Source of the DNA: Chlorobiaceae bacterium
GTDB taxonomy: Bacteria; Bacteroidota; Chlorobiia; Chlorobiales; Chlorobiaceae
Assembly (NCBI GenBank): GCA_013334335.1
Contig: JAAXXR010000010.1
Coordinates: forward strand, 1-50,184
Reading direction: 5' to 3'
Length of the DNA stretch: 50,184 nt
Made by a program: the position numbers and the translations under genes. The notes under the pieces were generated by a model that saw only the letters and a list, made by a program, of their open reading frames with translations, had not been told where the DNA came from and did no database searches. The first letter of the stretch is position 1; the number at the start of each line of letters is the position of its first letter. Below are positions 1 to 9,639 of the stretch, one piece after another.

Positions 1-139
1 CAGGGGACGCTCCTGACCCTGTGAAACGGCAACGGATAGCAGCTTGATTTTATGACGGCCCATGCGTAACATGGGACATGCGGAAAATCAGACACGAGGC
101 CAGACAGGAACTCCATGACAACAAACCGGGAGGAGCCCC

Positions 140-814
140 ATGCCCTTCATCCGTCCCGAATCAGCGCCGTTTTGCCTGCTTGAGGCCATTGCACAGGGCG
201 AGGGTCTCCGCACCGAATTCAAGCGCCTCATCCACTCCCCCGCCAAGATCGCCCGGTCGATGGTTGCTTTTGCCAACACGTCGGGCGGACGTATCCTTGT
301 CGGAGTGGACGATGACCGCCGGATTGTAGGTATCAGCAGCGAAAAGGAGACGCTCGAGGTCATTGATGAAGCGCTTCGGCTGCATATCGAACCGAAGCCC
401 CTCTTCGAAGTGCACGTCGAAGAGTTCAAGCGTCGCATGGTGCTCATCGTCAATATCCCCGAAAGCAATACCAAACCACACGTTCACGTGGAGGAGAGCC
501 GCTGCGGGCAAACCGGAAAGCGCGCCGTCGAGCGGCGGGTCTACATCCGCGAGGGCAGCCACAACCGGGCGGCGTCTGAGGATCTGATCGCCCTGTTCCA
601 CTCAAGGAAGGAGCCCGTGAGGCTGTCGTTCACCGACCGCGAGCGCCGACTGATCTCCTATCTCGTCGAAAACTCCCGGATCACGGCGGCCGAATTTGCC
701 GATCATGCGGGCATTCCGCTCTCCGAAGCCAGGCGGATCCTGGTGTCACTCGTCAGGACGGGTACGGTGCGCCTGCTGACCGAAGGCGCAGGCAGCGTCT
801 ACGCGCTTGCTTGA
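140..814 (+). CDS. AlbA_2/Schlafen-type putative DNA-binding protein
   Basis: The 224-residue product opens with a Schlafen/AlbA_2 (AAA_4) type domain. The EFK motif near residue 28, the AFANTSGG stretch near residue 45 and the following GVDDD turn are the usual landmarks. The C-terminal 65 residues look like a winged helix, with a helix-turn-helix around residues 185-205. Proteins of this family are mostly annotated as transcriptional regulators or ATP/nucleic-acid binding proteins. This one is shorter than the common 400-500 residue forms. A strong ribosome binding site (GGGAGGAG) lies just ahead of the ATG and fixes the start. Its target is unknown. It stands alone, 154 bp before the ATP-grasp gene on the same strand. 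Confidence 0.75.
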   Translation: MPFIRPESAPFCLLEAIAQGEGLRTEFKRLIHSPAKIARSMVAFANTSGGRILVGVDDDRRIVGISSEKETLEVIDEALRLHIEPKPLFEVHVEEFKRRMVLIVNIPESNTKPHVHVEESRCGQTGKRAVERRVYIREGSHNRAASEDLIALFHSRKEPVRLSFTDRERRLISYLVENSRITAAEFADHAGIPLSEARRILVSLVRTGTVRLLTEGAGSVYALA

Positions 815-968
815 CTCCCCGGAGGCATCTATCCCGGAATACCACAAAAACAACTCTTTACCCTACATTTATGTATAATTATTTTAGGAGCGTTTTTTAT
901 TTGACCGAATTTATTTAAGTTAAATAGATCAGTGTTACATTATTACATCAGCAATACAACTTCCGGCC

Positions 969-2417
969 ATGCCCCGCCTGTTCGAAAACTACGACGCCAA
1001 CCCCGACCGTTTCTTCGATGAGGTCATTTCGAAGGAGGGGCCGCCGAGGATGCACTATGAGAAGATGATGCGAAGGTTCAGCCAGCTGACGGTCGACGAC
1101 ATCAAGGCGAGGCGGCAACTGGTGAACATCTTCTTCCGGAACCAGGGCATCACCTTCACCGTGTACGGCGTGGACGAGGGCATCGAGCGCATTTTCCCGT
1201 TCGACCTTATCCCGAGGATCATTCCAGCTTCGGAGTGGGAGAGGATCGAGCGGGGCCTCCTGCAGCGGATCACCGCCCTGAACGAGTTCCTTTCCGACAT
1301 CTACCGTGACCAGAAAATCCTGAAGGACAAAATCATCCCGCCCGAACTGGTACTGGGAAGCAAGCACTTCCGGCGCGAGTTCATCGGGGTGCGCCCGCCG
1401 CTCGGGGTTTACATCCATGTGACGGGCAGCGATCTGATCCGGGACGCCGACGGGCGGTACCTGGTGCTGGAGGACAACCTGAGGACGCCGAGCGGAGTCT
1501 CCTACATGCTGCAGAACCGGCTGGCCATGAAGCGCGCCTTCCCGGTGCTGTTCGACCGCTACAAGGTTCGTCCGGTCGACAGTTATCCGCAGCAGCTCCT
1601 GAGGACATTGCAGGAGATCAGCCCGACCCAGAAGGCTGAACCGAAGGTGGTCGTGCTCACGCCGGGCATCTACAACTCGGCCTATTTCGAGCACAGTTTC
1701 CTGGCGCAGCAGATGGGCGTGCAGCTCACCGAAGGTCGCGACCTGGTGGTCAACAACAACAAGGTGTTCACGAGAACGACGCGTGGACTGCAGCGGGTTG
1801 ACGTGATCTACCGACGGGTGGACGACGAGTTCCTCGACCCCCTCGTATTCCGCCCGGATTCGAAGCTCGGCGTCGCCGGGCTGATCAACGCCTACCGAAA
1901 GGGGAATGTCGCCCTGGCCAACGCCATCGGAACAGGCGTGGCCGACGACAAGGTGATCTACAGCTTCGTGCCAGAGATCATCCGGTACTACCTTGGCGAA
2001 GATCCGATACTGGACAACGTCGAGACCTGGCTGGCAAGCAATCCGCAGCACCTGAAGTACATCCTGCAGAATCTCGACAAACTCGTGGTCAAGGCGGCAA
2101 ACGAATCTGGCGGTTACGGCATGCTCGTGGGCCCGCACGCCTCACAGGAGGAGCGTGAGCAGTTCGCCGAGAAGATCGTGGCGAACCCGCGCAACTACAT
2201 CGCGCAGCCGACCATCTCGCTGTCGCGCCATCCGAGCTTCATTGGCGACACGGAGATCGTCGCCTGCCATATCGACCTCCGGCCATACGTCCTGTTCGGC
2301 AAGAGCCCGTCGATCGTCCCCGGCGGACTGACCCGGGTAGCCCTGAAGCGAGGCTCGCTCGTGGTCAACTCATCCCAGGGCGGCGGAAGCAAGGATACAT
2401 GGGTAATCGATAATTGA
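969..2417 (+). CDS. Circularly permuted ATP-grasp protein (type 2)
   Basis: The 482-residue product matches the circularly permuted ATP-grasp family (formerly DUF404/DUF407). Recognisable blocks include PFDLIPRII near residue 78, [14 protein letters not shown] near 170, [15 protein letters not shown] near 225, [14 protein letters not shown] near 280 and [16 protein letters not shown] near 320. The family is predicted to ligate amino groups to carboxylates using ATP, but substrates are mostly unknown. It heads a same-strand trio with an alpha-E protein (21 bp downstream) and a transglutaminase-fold protein, a combination conserved in many bacteria. No clear ribosome binding site precedes the ATG, so the start rests on family-like sequence at the N terminus. 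Confidence 0.9.
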   Translation: MPRLFENYDANPDRFFDEVISKEGPPRMHYEKMMRRFSQLTVDDIKARRQLVNIFFRNQGITFTVYGVDEGIERIFPFDLIPRIIPASEWERIERGLLQRITALNEFLSDIYRDQKILKDKIIPPELVLGSKHFRREFIGVRPPLGVYIHVTGSDLIRDADGRYLVLEDNLRTPSGVSYMLQNRLAMKRAFPVLFDRYKVRPVDSYPQQLLRTLQEISPTQKAEPKVVVLTPGIYNSAYFEHSFLAQQMGVQLTEGRDLVVNNNKVFTRTTRGLQRVDVIYRRVDDEFLDPLVFRPDSKLGVAGLINAYRKGNVALANAIGTGVADDKVIYSFVPEIIRYYLGEDPILDNVETWLASNPQHLKYILQNLDKLVVKAANESGGYGMLVGPHASQEEREQFAEKIVANPRNYIAQPTISLSRHPSFIGDTEIVACHIDLRPYVLFGKSPSIVPGGLTRVALKRGSLVVNSSQGGGSKDTWVIDN

Positions 2418-2438
2418 ACTCCTAACCATACGTACCAC

Positions 2439-3506
2439 ATGCTGAGCCGAGTCGCCGAATCACTCTTCTGGATGAGCCGCTACTTCGAACGCGCTGAAAA
2501 CACGGCCCGCTTCCTTGACGTCAACTTCAACCTGCTGCTCGACCTGAACAGCATCGCCAGCGTTGATCATCCGAACTACTGGAGCCCGCTGATCATGGTC
2601 ATGGCCGATCCGGAGGATTTCAAGCGGCACTACAAGGAGTACAGCGCCCAGAACGTGACCGACTACCTGGTGTTCAACCGCCAGAACACCAGTTCGATCA
2701 TCTCCTCGATCGGCATGGCCAGGGAAAACGCACGGAGTATCATCGAGAGCATCTCGAGTGAAATGTGGGAACAGTTGAACAATCTCTACCATTTCCTGCA
2801 GAGCGTCACGCCCCAGCAGGTGCACAACGATCCCTACAGTTTTTACAAGGAGATCAAGAACGCCTCACACCTCTTCCAGGGCATCACCGACAACACCTTT
2901 TCCCGCAACGTTGGCTGGGACTTCGTCCAGATCGGCAAGTATCTCGAACGCGCTGACAACGTCGCGCGGCTCATCGACGTCAAGTATCACATGCTGATGC
3001 CGAAGCGCAGCCAGCACCTCGACATCGTGAAGAACTCGGTGGACATCATCCAGTGGATGGCCGTACTGAAAAGCTGCAGCGCCCTGGAGGCCTTCAGAAA
3101 AGTCTACCTGTCCAAGATCGACCCGGAAAACATCCTCAGCTTCCTCATCCTCGACCGCACTTTTCCGCGCAGCATCACCTTTTCGATCTGTGCGGCCCAG
3201 GAGGCCCTCTGGAGGATCTCCGGCAGTTCGCTGCACCGCTATGTGAACAACGTCGACAGGCTCATCGGCAAAATGGACGCCGAACTGAGTTACACCACCG
3301 TCGATGACATCTACAAGCAGGGGGTGCATGAGTTCCTCGAGGAGATCGAGCATGGGCTGATCAGAATTGGAGAACAGCTACATCTCCTATATTTTGCGTA
3401 TCATACACCAAAGATTGAGCCCCAGGACGCTTCGGAAGGGCTCTCGTTCACCGGTGTCGCAGGAGGCCGGGCGAACTGGAGCCAGTCACAGCAGCAGCAG
3501 CAATGA
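2439..3506 (+). CDS. Alpha-E domain protein (DUF403)
   Basis: The 355-residue product starts with MLSRVAESLFWMSRYFERAENTARFLDV-type sequence, which is the signature of the all-helical alpha-E family, and keeps the second internal copy (GKYLERADNVARLIDV near residue 165). Family members almost always sit beside the circularly permuted ATP-grasp and transglutaminase genes, as here, and are thought to act in the same unknown peptide- or amide-forming pathway. The last residues are glutamine-rich (five Q encoded by CAG/CAA codons), a low-complexity tail that is not part of the fold. No catalytic role has been assigned to the family. Confidence 0.88.
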   Translation: MLSRVAESLFWMSRYFERAENTARFLDVNFNLLLDLNSIASVDHPNYWSPLIMVMADPEDFKRHYKEYSAQNVTDYLVFNRQNTSSIISSIGMARENARSIIESISSEMWEQLNNLYHFLQSVTPQQVHNDPYSFYKEIKNASHLFQGITDNTFSRNVGWDFVQIGKYLERADNVARLIDVKYHMLMPKRSQHLDIVKNSVDIIQWMAVLKSCSALEAFRKVYLSKIDPENILSFLILDRTFPRSITFSICAAQEALWRISGSSLHRYVNNVDRLIGKMDAELSYTTVDDIYKQGVHEFLEEIEHGLIRIGEQLHLLYFAYHTPKIEPQDASEGLSFTGVAGGRANWSQSQQQQQ

Positions 3507-3545
3507 CCGTCCCGTGCGAAAAAGAACCGAGAAAACAGCAGTTTT

Positions 3546-4379
3546 ATGATTATCAAGGTTGAACACACGACGGTGTTTGAATACGAGGAGCCAGTTTACG
3601 AAACAGCGACCGAAGTGCGGCTGCATCCCGTGAGCGGCCCGGCCAACTCCCAGCGATGCGCCAGCTTCAACCTGCAGGTCGAACCGCCTGCCACCATCTT
3701 CGATTACACGGACTTCTACGGAAACATGGTGCACCACTTCAACCTCCTGCAGAGCCACAAGCGGGTCCAGATCGTGGCGACCTCGGTCGTCGAGACCACG
3801 GCCGCACCGGAAGGAACACCGGAGGAGGAGGATGAGATCAAACTGCTGGACTTTTCCGCGGAGAGTCGTTACGTGCACTTCGACACCTCCATCTGCGCGC
3901 TTGCCGAACAGTTCAGGAGTGACGGCGATATCCATGACCGCGCACTCGAAATCTGCCGGCACATCAACAGCACGTTCCGTTACGAACCGGGCGTCACCGA
4001 CGTGCACAGCACCAGCGCCGTGGTCATGGCCCTCGGACGGGGGGTATGCCAGGATTTCGCCCATATCATGATCGCCATATGCCGACATCTGGGCATCCCG
4101 GCAAGATACGTCAGCGGTTACCTCTATGGGGGCGGCAGCACTCCGGAGGGACAGGACGAGGCAAGCCACGCATGGTGTGAGATCTGGTGCGGGAAGGAGC
4201 GGGGATGGTGCGGCTTCGACCCGACGCACAAGACCCTCCTGGTGGACGAACGCTACATCAAAATCGGCTCAGGCCGGGACTATGCGGACGTACCCCCGGT
4301 ACGGGGCACCTACAAGGGAACCTCGTCCGAAAAACTCAGCGTCGCCGTAAGGGTAAGCTCGCTCGACAACCCCACCTGA
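3546..4379 (+). CDS. Transglutaminase-like cysteine peptidase-fold protein
   Basis: The 277-residue product is a bacterial transglutaminase-family protein. An N-terminal beta domain (residues 1-90) precedes the catalytic core. The core shows GRGVCQDFAHIMIAICR near residue 160 (nucleophile Cys), SHAWCEIWC near residue 205 (His) and GFDPTH near 222 (Asp). The triad therefore appears intact. With the ATP-grasp and alpha-E genes upstream (39 bp gap) it completes the conserved trio, where it may hydrolyse or transfer amide bonds. The stop lies only 4 bp from the stop of the convergent kinase gene. Confidence 0.88.
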   Translation: MIIKVEHTTVFEYEEPVYETATEVRLHPVSGPANSQRCASFNLQVEPPATIFDYTDFYGNMVHHFNLLQSHKRVQIVATSVVETTAAPEGTPEEEDEIKLLDFSAESRYVHFDTSICALAEQFRSDGDIHDRALEICRHINSTFRYEPGVTDVHSTSAVVMALGRGVCQDFAHIMIAICRHLGIPARYVSGYLYGGGSTPEGQDEASHAWCEIWCGKERGWCGFDPTHKTLLVDERYIKIGSGRDYADVPPVRGTYKGTSSEKLSVAVRVSSLDNPT

Positions 4380-4383
4380 CACG

Positions 4384-6858
4384 TCACCGCCTCCTGATGC
4401 CCTCCCGGACCTTGCCGAGAAGGGCCGGCACCGTGAACGGTTTCCGGATGAAATTCCCACCTCCCCGAATCATGCCCTGCCGGGCGGCCACCTCCGCTGA
4501 GAAGCCCGACATGAACAGCGTCCTGAATCCCGGGCTGATCAACATGAGTTGCTCGGCAAGCTGCTGTCCGTTCATGTCGTTCATGACGATATCGGTGAGC
4601 ACCAGGTCGATCATCCCGCGCCACTCCACGGCGAGGTGGACCGCATCGGACGGTGTAGAGGCCTGAAGCACCCTGTAGCCGTCCTGCTCGAGAATCATCG
4701 CGCAGAGCCGCAGGGTTTCCGGCTCTTCGGCGACGACCATGACCGTCGGACTCGCCAGGAGCGGGTCGTTGAGTGGTTGCCGCGGCTGCCCGTCAGGCTC
4801 CTCCCCGGAAAGCAGCGGCAGGTAGATACGGAATACACTCCCATTGCCCGGTTCACTGGCGAAATCGATGAAGCCCCGGTTCTGCCTGATGATGCCGTAA
4901 ACGCTCGAAAGCCCCAGGCCTCGACCATTTCCGATCGGCCTGGTGGTAAAGAACGGTTCAAAAATATGGATCCGATCATCCGATGAGATGCCGTGGCCCG
5001 TGTCGGCAACCGACAGTTCCACAAAATCGCCGGGCTCGCTGCTGACGAAGATCTCCTCTTCGCGGGAATCGACATGCAACCGGCGAGTGGCGATGGTGAT
5101 CGTTCCGGTGCCGTCCATTGCGTCCGAGGCATTCATGCAAAGGTTGGCAAGCACCTGGGCGATCTGGGCCGGATCGATGCTGACCCTGCATTCCCGGGTT
5201 TCCGGCACCCAGGATATGGAGATCCCATTGCCGAGATGCGGCTGCAGCGTGGCAATCGAGTCCTCCACCGCCCTGTTGAGGTCGAGTTCCCTGGGCAGGG
5301 CAAGCTGCCTTCTGGCGAAGGCCATCATCTGGTCGGTAAGTTCTGCCGATCGTTCGGCAGCCGTGCGTATCTCCTCGAGACTGTTTCTGACCGACGTATC
5401 GACCAGGTCGCTGGACAGGGCGATCTCCGCATGCCCAAGCATCACCTCAAGCAGATTGTTGAACTCGTGCGCGATGCCGCCGGCGAGCTGTCCCACCAGC
5501 TCCATCTTCTGGATCTGCATCATCAGCGACTGCACCCTGCTTTCGGATTGCTCCGCACGCTGACGCTCGACAATGTCCCATACCAGGTCGGCGAGGCTCC
5601 CCACCCATCCGGCATCGTCCGCATCGTAGCCGCCCGGCTTGTTGCCGAGCACCATCACCGCCGCGACGCCGCTCGGATTCAGGACCGGCACAGTCAGCGT
5701 GTCCTGTACGAATGGACGGTGCCCGGAGGGCAATCCGTCCGGATGCGAGGTATCGCGACTGTTGTGGATCACGAACGTTTTTTTCAGGACAGCCTCCTCC
5801 CAGAAGGCCACGACATCCATCGGATGGTGTACGCCCTCCTGTTCCATGTCAGCCATGTCACGCCGGATTCGGCCGGACCATATGCGTGTCGGGAGTTCGT
5901 GGAGGGAGGGGTCGAGCACCTGGAAAAAACCGAACGTACTGCCGGTGGCGCGCTCCGCCTCGTCAAGTGCCGACCGGATGAGCTCTTCGGCAGATGCAGT
6001 GCAGGACATCTCGAGAAGATTCAGCCGGAAGGTCGTCAGGGTTTCGAAACGCTTGCGCTTCGTCAGGTCGTAGATCAACCCGATGAAGCCCTCTATCCGG
6101 TCGTCCCGATAGGCGTGGAGCCGTATTTCGATATGACGGACTTCACCGTCCTTCCTGGAGATCGTGAACTCCCGGGAACATGAGGTTCCGGGATCGGCAA
6201 GGACCTCGTCGAACATGGCCCTGACCTGGCTCGACTCCACGTTGTCCAGGAAGCGGACGAATGGGCGCCCCGGGAAATCGCCGTACGAATGGCCGGACAA
6301 GTTCTCGATGGCCCTCGACATGAACACCACGTTTCCGTTGATGTCGGTAATGAATACAGGGGCATCGATCTGTTCGGTGATAGAACGGAAGCGCTGTTCA
6401 CTCAGCCACAATGCCTCCTCTGCCCGCTTGCGGCCGGAAATATCGATACCGATACCCGACAGGCAGGGCATGCCGTCGTTCATGACCTTGCTCACGGTAA
6501 TGAGGAACCAACGGTACTCGGGCCCGCCCTTGAGTAGAAGCCGGATCTCAACGCTCGCTTCGACATCCTTGTCGAGAACGTGCTTCATCTTTCTGGTCAC
6601 CAGGGCGAGATCGTCGGGATGAACGATCGTTCGGGCATCGATCGACGACATCTCTGCCTCGGACTTTCCGACAATGCGGTCCCTGAGGCAGGAGTTCCAG
6701 TGCGCAAAACGCCCGTCGGCATGAAGCATGTAGACCGTTCCAGGAAAGCTTTCAATGAAGTTCCTGCAAACACGGCACGCCTCCGGGTCCAGATGAACCT
6801 CTGCGCCGGATGATTCACGTGGGCAAACAAACCTGTCTTTTTCCTGCATGGGGGGCAT
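4384..6858 (-). CDS. Hybrid sensor histidine kinase PAS-PAS-GAF-HisKA-HATPase-REC
   Basis: The 824-residue soluble hybrid kinase has two PAS domains (about residues 30-145 and 155-270) and a GAF-type domain (about 280-435). The HisKA segment carries the phospho-acceptor in GGIAHEFNN at His464. The HATPase domain has its N box near 572, DTGHGI near 619 and GRGLGL near 645. A C-terminal receiver has its phospho-acceptor Asp756 and conserved lysine in RKPF near 806. No membrane segment is visible, so the signal is probably cytoplasmic. Three cysteines near the N terminus (C12, C28, C31, the last two as CRVC) could bind a metal, but this is speculation. There is no adjacent output gene. The promoter would lie in the 229-bp gap shared with the divergent tgt. 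Confidence 0.9.
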   Translation of the reverse strand: MPPMQEKDRFVCPRESSGAEVHLDPEACRVCRNFIESFPGTVYMLHADGRFAHWNSCLRDRIVGKSEAEMSSIDARTIVHPDDLALVTRKMKHVLDKDVEASVEIRLLLKGGPEYRWFLITVSKVMNDGMPCLSGIGIDISGRKRAEEALWLSEQRFRSITEQIDAPVFITDINGNVVFMSRAIENLSGHSYGDFPGRPFVRFLDNVESSQVRAMFDEVLADPGTSCSREFTISRKDGEVRHIEIRLHAYRDDRIEGFIGLIYDLTKRKRFETLTTFRLNLLEMSCTASAEELIRSALDEAERATGSTFGFFQVLDPSLHELPTRIWSGRIRRDMADMEQEGVHHPMDVVAFWEEAVLKKTFVIHNSRDTSHPDGLPSGHRPFVQDTLTVPVLNPSGVAAVMVLGNKPGGYDADDAGWVGSLADLVWDIVERQRAEQSESRVQSLMMQIQKMELVGQLAGGIAHEFNNLLEVMLGHAEIALSSDLVDTSVRNSLEEIRTAAERSAELTDQMMAFARRQLALPRELDLNRAVEDSIATLQPHLGNGISISWVPETRECRVSIDPAQIAQVLANLCMNASDAMDGTGTITIATRRLHVDSREEEIFVSSEPGDFVELSVADTGHGISSDDRIHIFEPFFTTRPIGNGRGLGLSSVYGIIRQNRGFIDFASEPGNGSVFRIYLPLLSGEEPDGQPRQPLNDPLLASPTVMVVAEEPETLRLCAMILEQDGYRVLQASTPSDAVHLAVEWRGMIDLVLTDIVMNDMNGQQLAEQLMLISPGFRTLFMSGFSAEVAARQGMIRGGGNFIRKPFTVPALLGKVREGIRRR

Positions 6859-7087
6859 GGGAATAAAAACAACTTATTGGGGAGAACTCAAAGAACGTAT
6901 GTGTATAGAAATTTAATATAATACTATCATCAAGCAAGAGTTTCGAACAATTCAGGTCCGGCCACCCCACCTCTCTTCCTGCGACCTGAAAGCGCTGCGC
7001 TCCGTGCCGAACAGCCCGTTTTTTTTTCTGGCCTCCGTTCCCTACCTTCTCAGGTAAACAATTGCAGCAGTCACTCTCCGGCACGCC

Positions 7088-8221
7088 ATGAAATTTTCCG
7101 TCATCTCGAACGACCATCGCTCCGCAGCTCGTTGCGGCATGCTCTCTACCGATCATGGCGACATCCCGACTCCGATCTTCATGCCGGTAGGCACCAGGGC
7201 CAGTGTCAAGTCGGTCGAACCCGTGGAACTGAAGGAACTCGACGTCAGGATCATCCTGGCAAACACTTACCATCTCTTCCTGAAGCCCGGCAACAGCATC
7301 CTTGCCAAAGCGGGTGGCATCCACCGCTTCATGAACTGGGACCGTCCACTCCTGACCGACAGCGGCGGCTACCAGGTCTACTCGCTCTCCGAGCTCCGGA
7401 AGATCAGCGAGGAGGGGGTGACCTTCAAATCGCATCTCGACGGCTCCCGCCTCAACTTCACCCCGGAAAACGTGGTCGACACCCAGCGGATCATCGGCAG
7501 CGACATCATGATGCCGCTTGACGAATGTCCTCCGTGGCCGGCTGAAAAGGAGTATGTCCGAAAGTCCGGCGAGCTGACCATCCGCTGGGCCGAACGGGCC
7601 AGGAGGCGCTTCCTTGAAACCTCGCCGCACTACGGCTACCGGCAGTTCCAGTTCGGTATCACCCAGGGAGGCACCTACGAGGACCTGAGAGCTCAATCGA
7701 GCCGTGAACTTGTCGACCTCGATTTCGACGGTTACGCCGTCGGTGGCATGGCCGTCGGAGAGCCTGCCGAAGAGATGTACCGCATGCTCGAACTTTCGAA
7801 CACCCTGCTTCCCGAATCGAAGCCGCGCTACCTGATGGGGGTCGGCACTCCGTCCAACATCCTCAACGCCATCGAGCGGGGCGTCGACATGTTCGACTGC
7901 GTGATTCCGACTCGCGAAGGGAGAAACGGACGGGTCTACACCCGTTCCGGCAAGATCAACCTGCGCTCGGCGAAGTACGCCGAAGACTTCCGTCCCATCG
8001 ACGACGGGTTCGACAACCACGTCTGCCGCAACTACTCCCGGGCCTACATCCGACACCTGCTGAACGTCGGGGAGATCCTCGGCCTCAAGCTTTGTACGCT
8101 CCACAACATATCGTTCTACCTCTGGCTCACCTCCACCGCGCGCAAGCACATCCTGGAAGGAAGCTTCCTTGAGTGGAAGGAGGCCTTCCTCACGGAGTTC
8201 AACCGCAATGACCAGCCATAA
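7088..8221 (+). CDS. tgt: Queuine tRNA-ribosyltransferase
   Basis: The 377-residue enzyme exchanges guanine 34 of Tyr/His/Asp/Asn tRNAs for the queuosine precursor preQ1. Family motifs are present: ANTYHLFLKPG near residue 58, LTDSGGYQVYSL near 90, GGMAVGE near 222 and DCVIPTREGRNGRVY near 275. The zinc site is unusual. The Cys-x-Cys-x2-Cys motif that normally precedes the RNYSRAY segment reads F308, N310 and C313 here, so only one of the three cysteines remains with the partner His339. It overlaps rimO by 14 bp, so the two are probably co-transcribed. A QueD-family gene lies elsewhere in the window at 49140-49568. Confidence 0.93.
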   Translation: MKFSVISNDHRSAARCGMLSTDHGDIPTPIFMPVGTRASVKSVEPVELKELDVRIILANTYHLFLKPGNSILAKAGGIHRFMNWDRPLLTDSGGYQVYSLSELRKISEEGVTFKSHLDGSRLNFTPENVVDTQRIIGSDIMMPLDECPPWPAEKEYVRKSGELTIRWAERARRRFLETSPHYGYRQFQFGITQGGTYEDLRAQSSRELVDLDFDGYAVGGMAVGEPAEEMYRMLELSNTLLPESKPRYLMGVGTPSNILNAIERGVDMFDCVIPTREGRNGRVYTRSGKINLRSAKYAEDFRPIDDGFDNHVCRNYSRAYIRHLLNVGEILGLKLCTLHNISFYLWLTSTARKHILEGSFLEWKEAFLTEFNRNDQP

Positions 8222-9536
8222 CCGCACCTCACCAGGTCCGGTGCTCTTCATGCTCAGCCTCGGCTGCTCGAAGAACACCGTCGACAGCGAACGCATCCTG
8301 GCCCAGGCTACCGCCAGCGGAATCACGCTGACCGACGATGCCGACAAGGCGGAGATCATCCTCATCAACACCTGCGGATTCATCGAGGACGCCAAGGAGG
8401 AGTCGATCGCGGAGACCCTGGCGGCCATCGACAAAAAGCAGCAGGGACTCGTGCGGGAGGTGTACGTCATGGGCTGCCTTGTCGAACTCTACCGGCGTGA
8501 GCTTGCCGAGGAGCTGCCGGAGATCGACGGCTTTTTTGGCACCCGCGAGCTGCCGGTGCTGCTGGAGGCCATCGGGGCGAAATACCGGGAAGAGATCGCC
8601 GACACGAGGCTCCTGCTCACCCCGGCGCACCACGCATGGCTCAAGATCTCCGAGGGATGCAACCGTCGCTGCTCATTCTGCTCGATCCCGAAAATCAGGG
8701 GGCCCTACGCGAGCCAGCCGGTCGAGCAGCTGCTGCGGGAGGCTGCGGAACTGCAGCGCAAAGGGGTCAGGGAGCTGAACCTGATCGCCCAGGACATCAG
8801 CCTCTACGGCTACGACCTCTACGGCAGGACGGCCCTCAACGAACTGGTACTCCGCCTCTCCGACATGGCGTTCGACTGGATCAGGCTGCTCTACGCCTAT
8901 CCGCTCAACTTCCCGCTGGAAGTGGTCGACACCATGCGCCGGCGTGACAATGTCTGCAACTACCTCGACATGCCGCTGCAGCACATCAATGGCCGCATCC
9001 TGAACTCCATGCACCGCGGCGTCGGCCGGGAAGAGACCGTACGCCTCATCGACGACATCCGCCACCGGAACCCCGACATCAGGCTCCGCACCACCATGAT
9101 CGCCGGCTACCCGGGCGAAACGCGCACCGAATTCGATGAGCTGCTCGAGTTCGTGCGAAGCACCCGCTTCGACCGGCTCGGCTGCTTCCCCTACCGGCAC
9201 GAGGAGCATGCGCCGTCGTTCTCGCTCGAAGACACGGTGAGCGACGAGGAGAAGGAGATGCGCGTCGGGGAGCTGATGAAGCTCCAGGAGGAGATCTCCG
9301 CCGAGAAGAACCGGGTGTTCGAAGGCACAACGCTCCGGGTGATCATCGACGAGGTCGACGGTGGAACGGCATACGGACGCACCGAGTACGATGCCCCCGA
9401 AGTGGACAACGAGGTCATCCTCGACACCGGGACCGGAAGCATTGAAACCGGAAGCTTCCACATGGCCGGGATCACTGACTCCACAGCCTACGAACTGCAC
9501 GGCTCGATCATCCCGGCCGCCAACGACCGGGGATGA
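8208..9536 (+). CDS. rimO: Ribosomal protein S12 methylthiotransferase RimO
   Basis: The 442-residue radical SAM enzyme methylthiolates an aspartate of ribosomal protein S12. The N-terminal MTTase domain has LGCSKNTVDSE and NTCGFIEDAKEES. The radical SAM core has CNRRCSFCSIPKIRG (C-x3-C-x2-C), and a TRAM-like domain ends the protein. FCSIPKIRG and the downstream PLQHI element are typical of RimO rather than MiaB. The ATG at 8208 overlaps the end of tgt and is preferred over the ATG at 8169, because the extra 13 residues are non-conserved and lie wholly inside tgt. Confidence 0.93.
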   Translation: MTSHNRTSPGPVLFMLSLGCSKNTVDSERILAQATASGITLTDDADKAEIILINTCGFIEDAKEESIAETLAAIDKKQQGLVREVYVMGCLVELYRRELAEELPEIDGFFGTRELPVLLEAIGAKYREEIADTRLLLTPAHHAWLKISEGCNRRCSFCSIPKIRGPYASQPVEQLLREAAELQRKGVRELNLIAQDISLYGYDLYGRTALNELVLRLSDMAFDWIRLLYAYPLNFPLEVVDTMRRRDNVCNYLDMPLQHINGRILNSMHRGVGREETVRLIDDIRHRNPDIRLRTTMIAGYPGETRTEFDELLEFVRSTRFDRLGCFPYRHEEHAPSFSLEDTVSDEEKEMRVGELMKLQEEISAEKNRVFEGTTLRVIIDEVDGGTAYGRTEYDAPEVDNEVILDTGTGSIETGSFHMAGITDSTAYELHGSIIPAANDRG

Positions 9537-9639
9537 CGGAAGACGTCATATCGAACGATCAAATTGGTGGTGCGGCAGAGAACTCATTTTGTATATTCAC
9601 GAATTGAAAAGAAATCAAATCTTATCGGGAGTTGCGGAG

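Noticed and set aside
1-139. End of an upstream gene or a promoter region
   Set aside because: All three forward frames stop early and no motif is visible; nothing can be supported.
948-2138. Long minus-strand ORF (396 residues) opposite the ATP-grasp gene
   Set aside because: Exact shadow of a well-supported gene; composition is His/Asp/Val-rich as expected for antisense of GC-rich coding DNA, with no family resemblance.
4993-6183. Plus-strand ORF of 396 residues opposite the hybrid kinase
   Set aside because: The kinase domains on the other strand are clear throughout; this is an antisense artefact.
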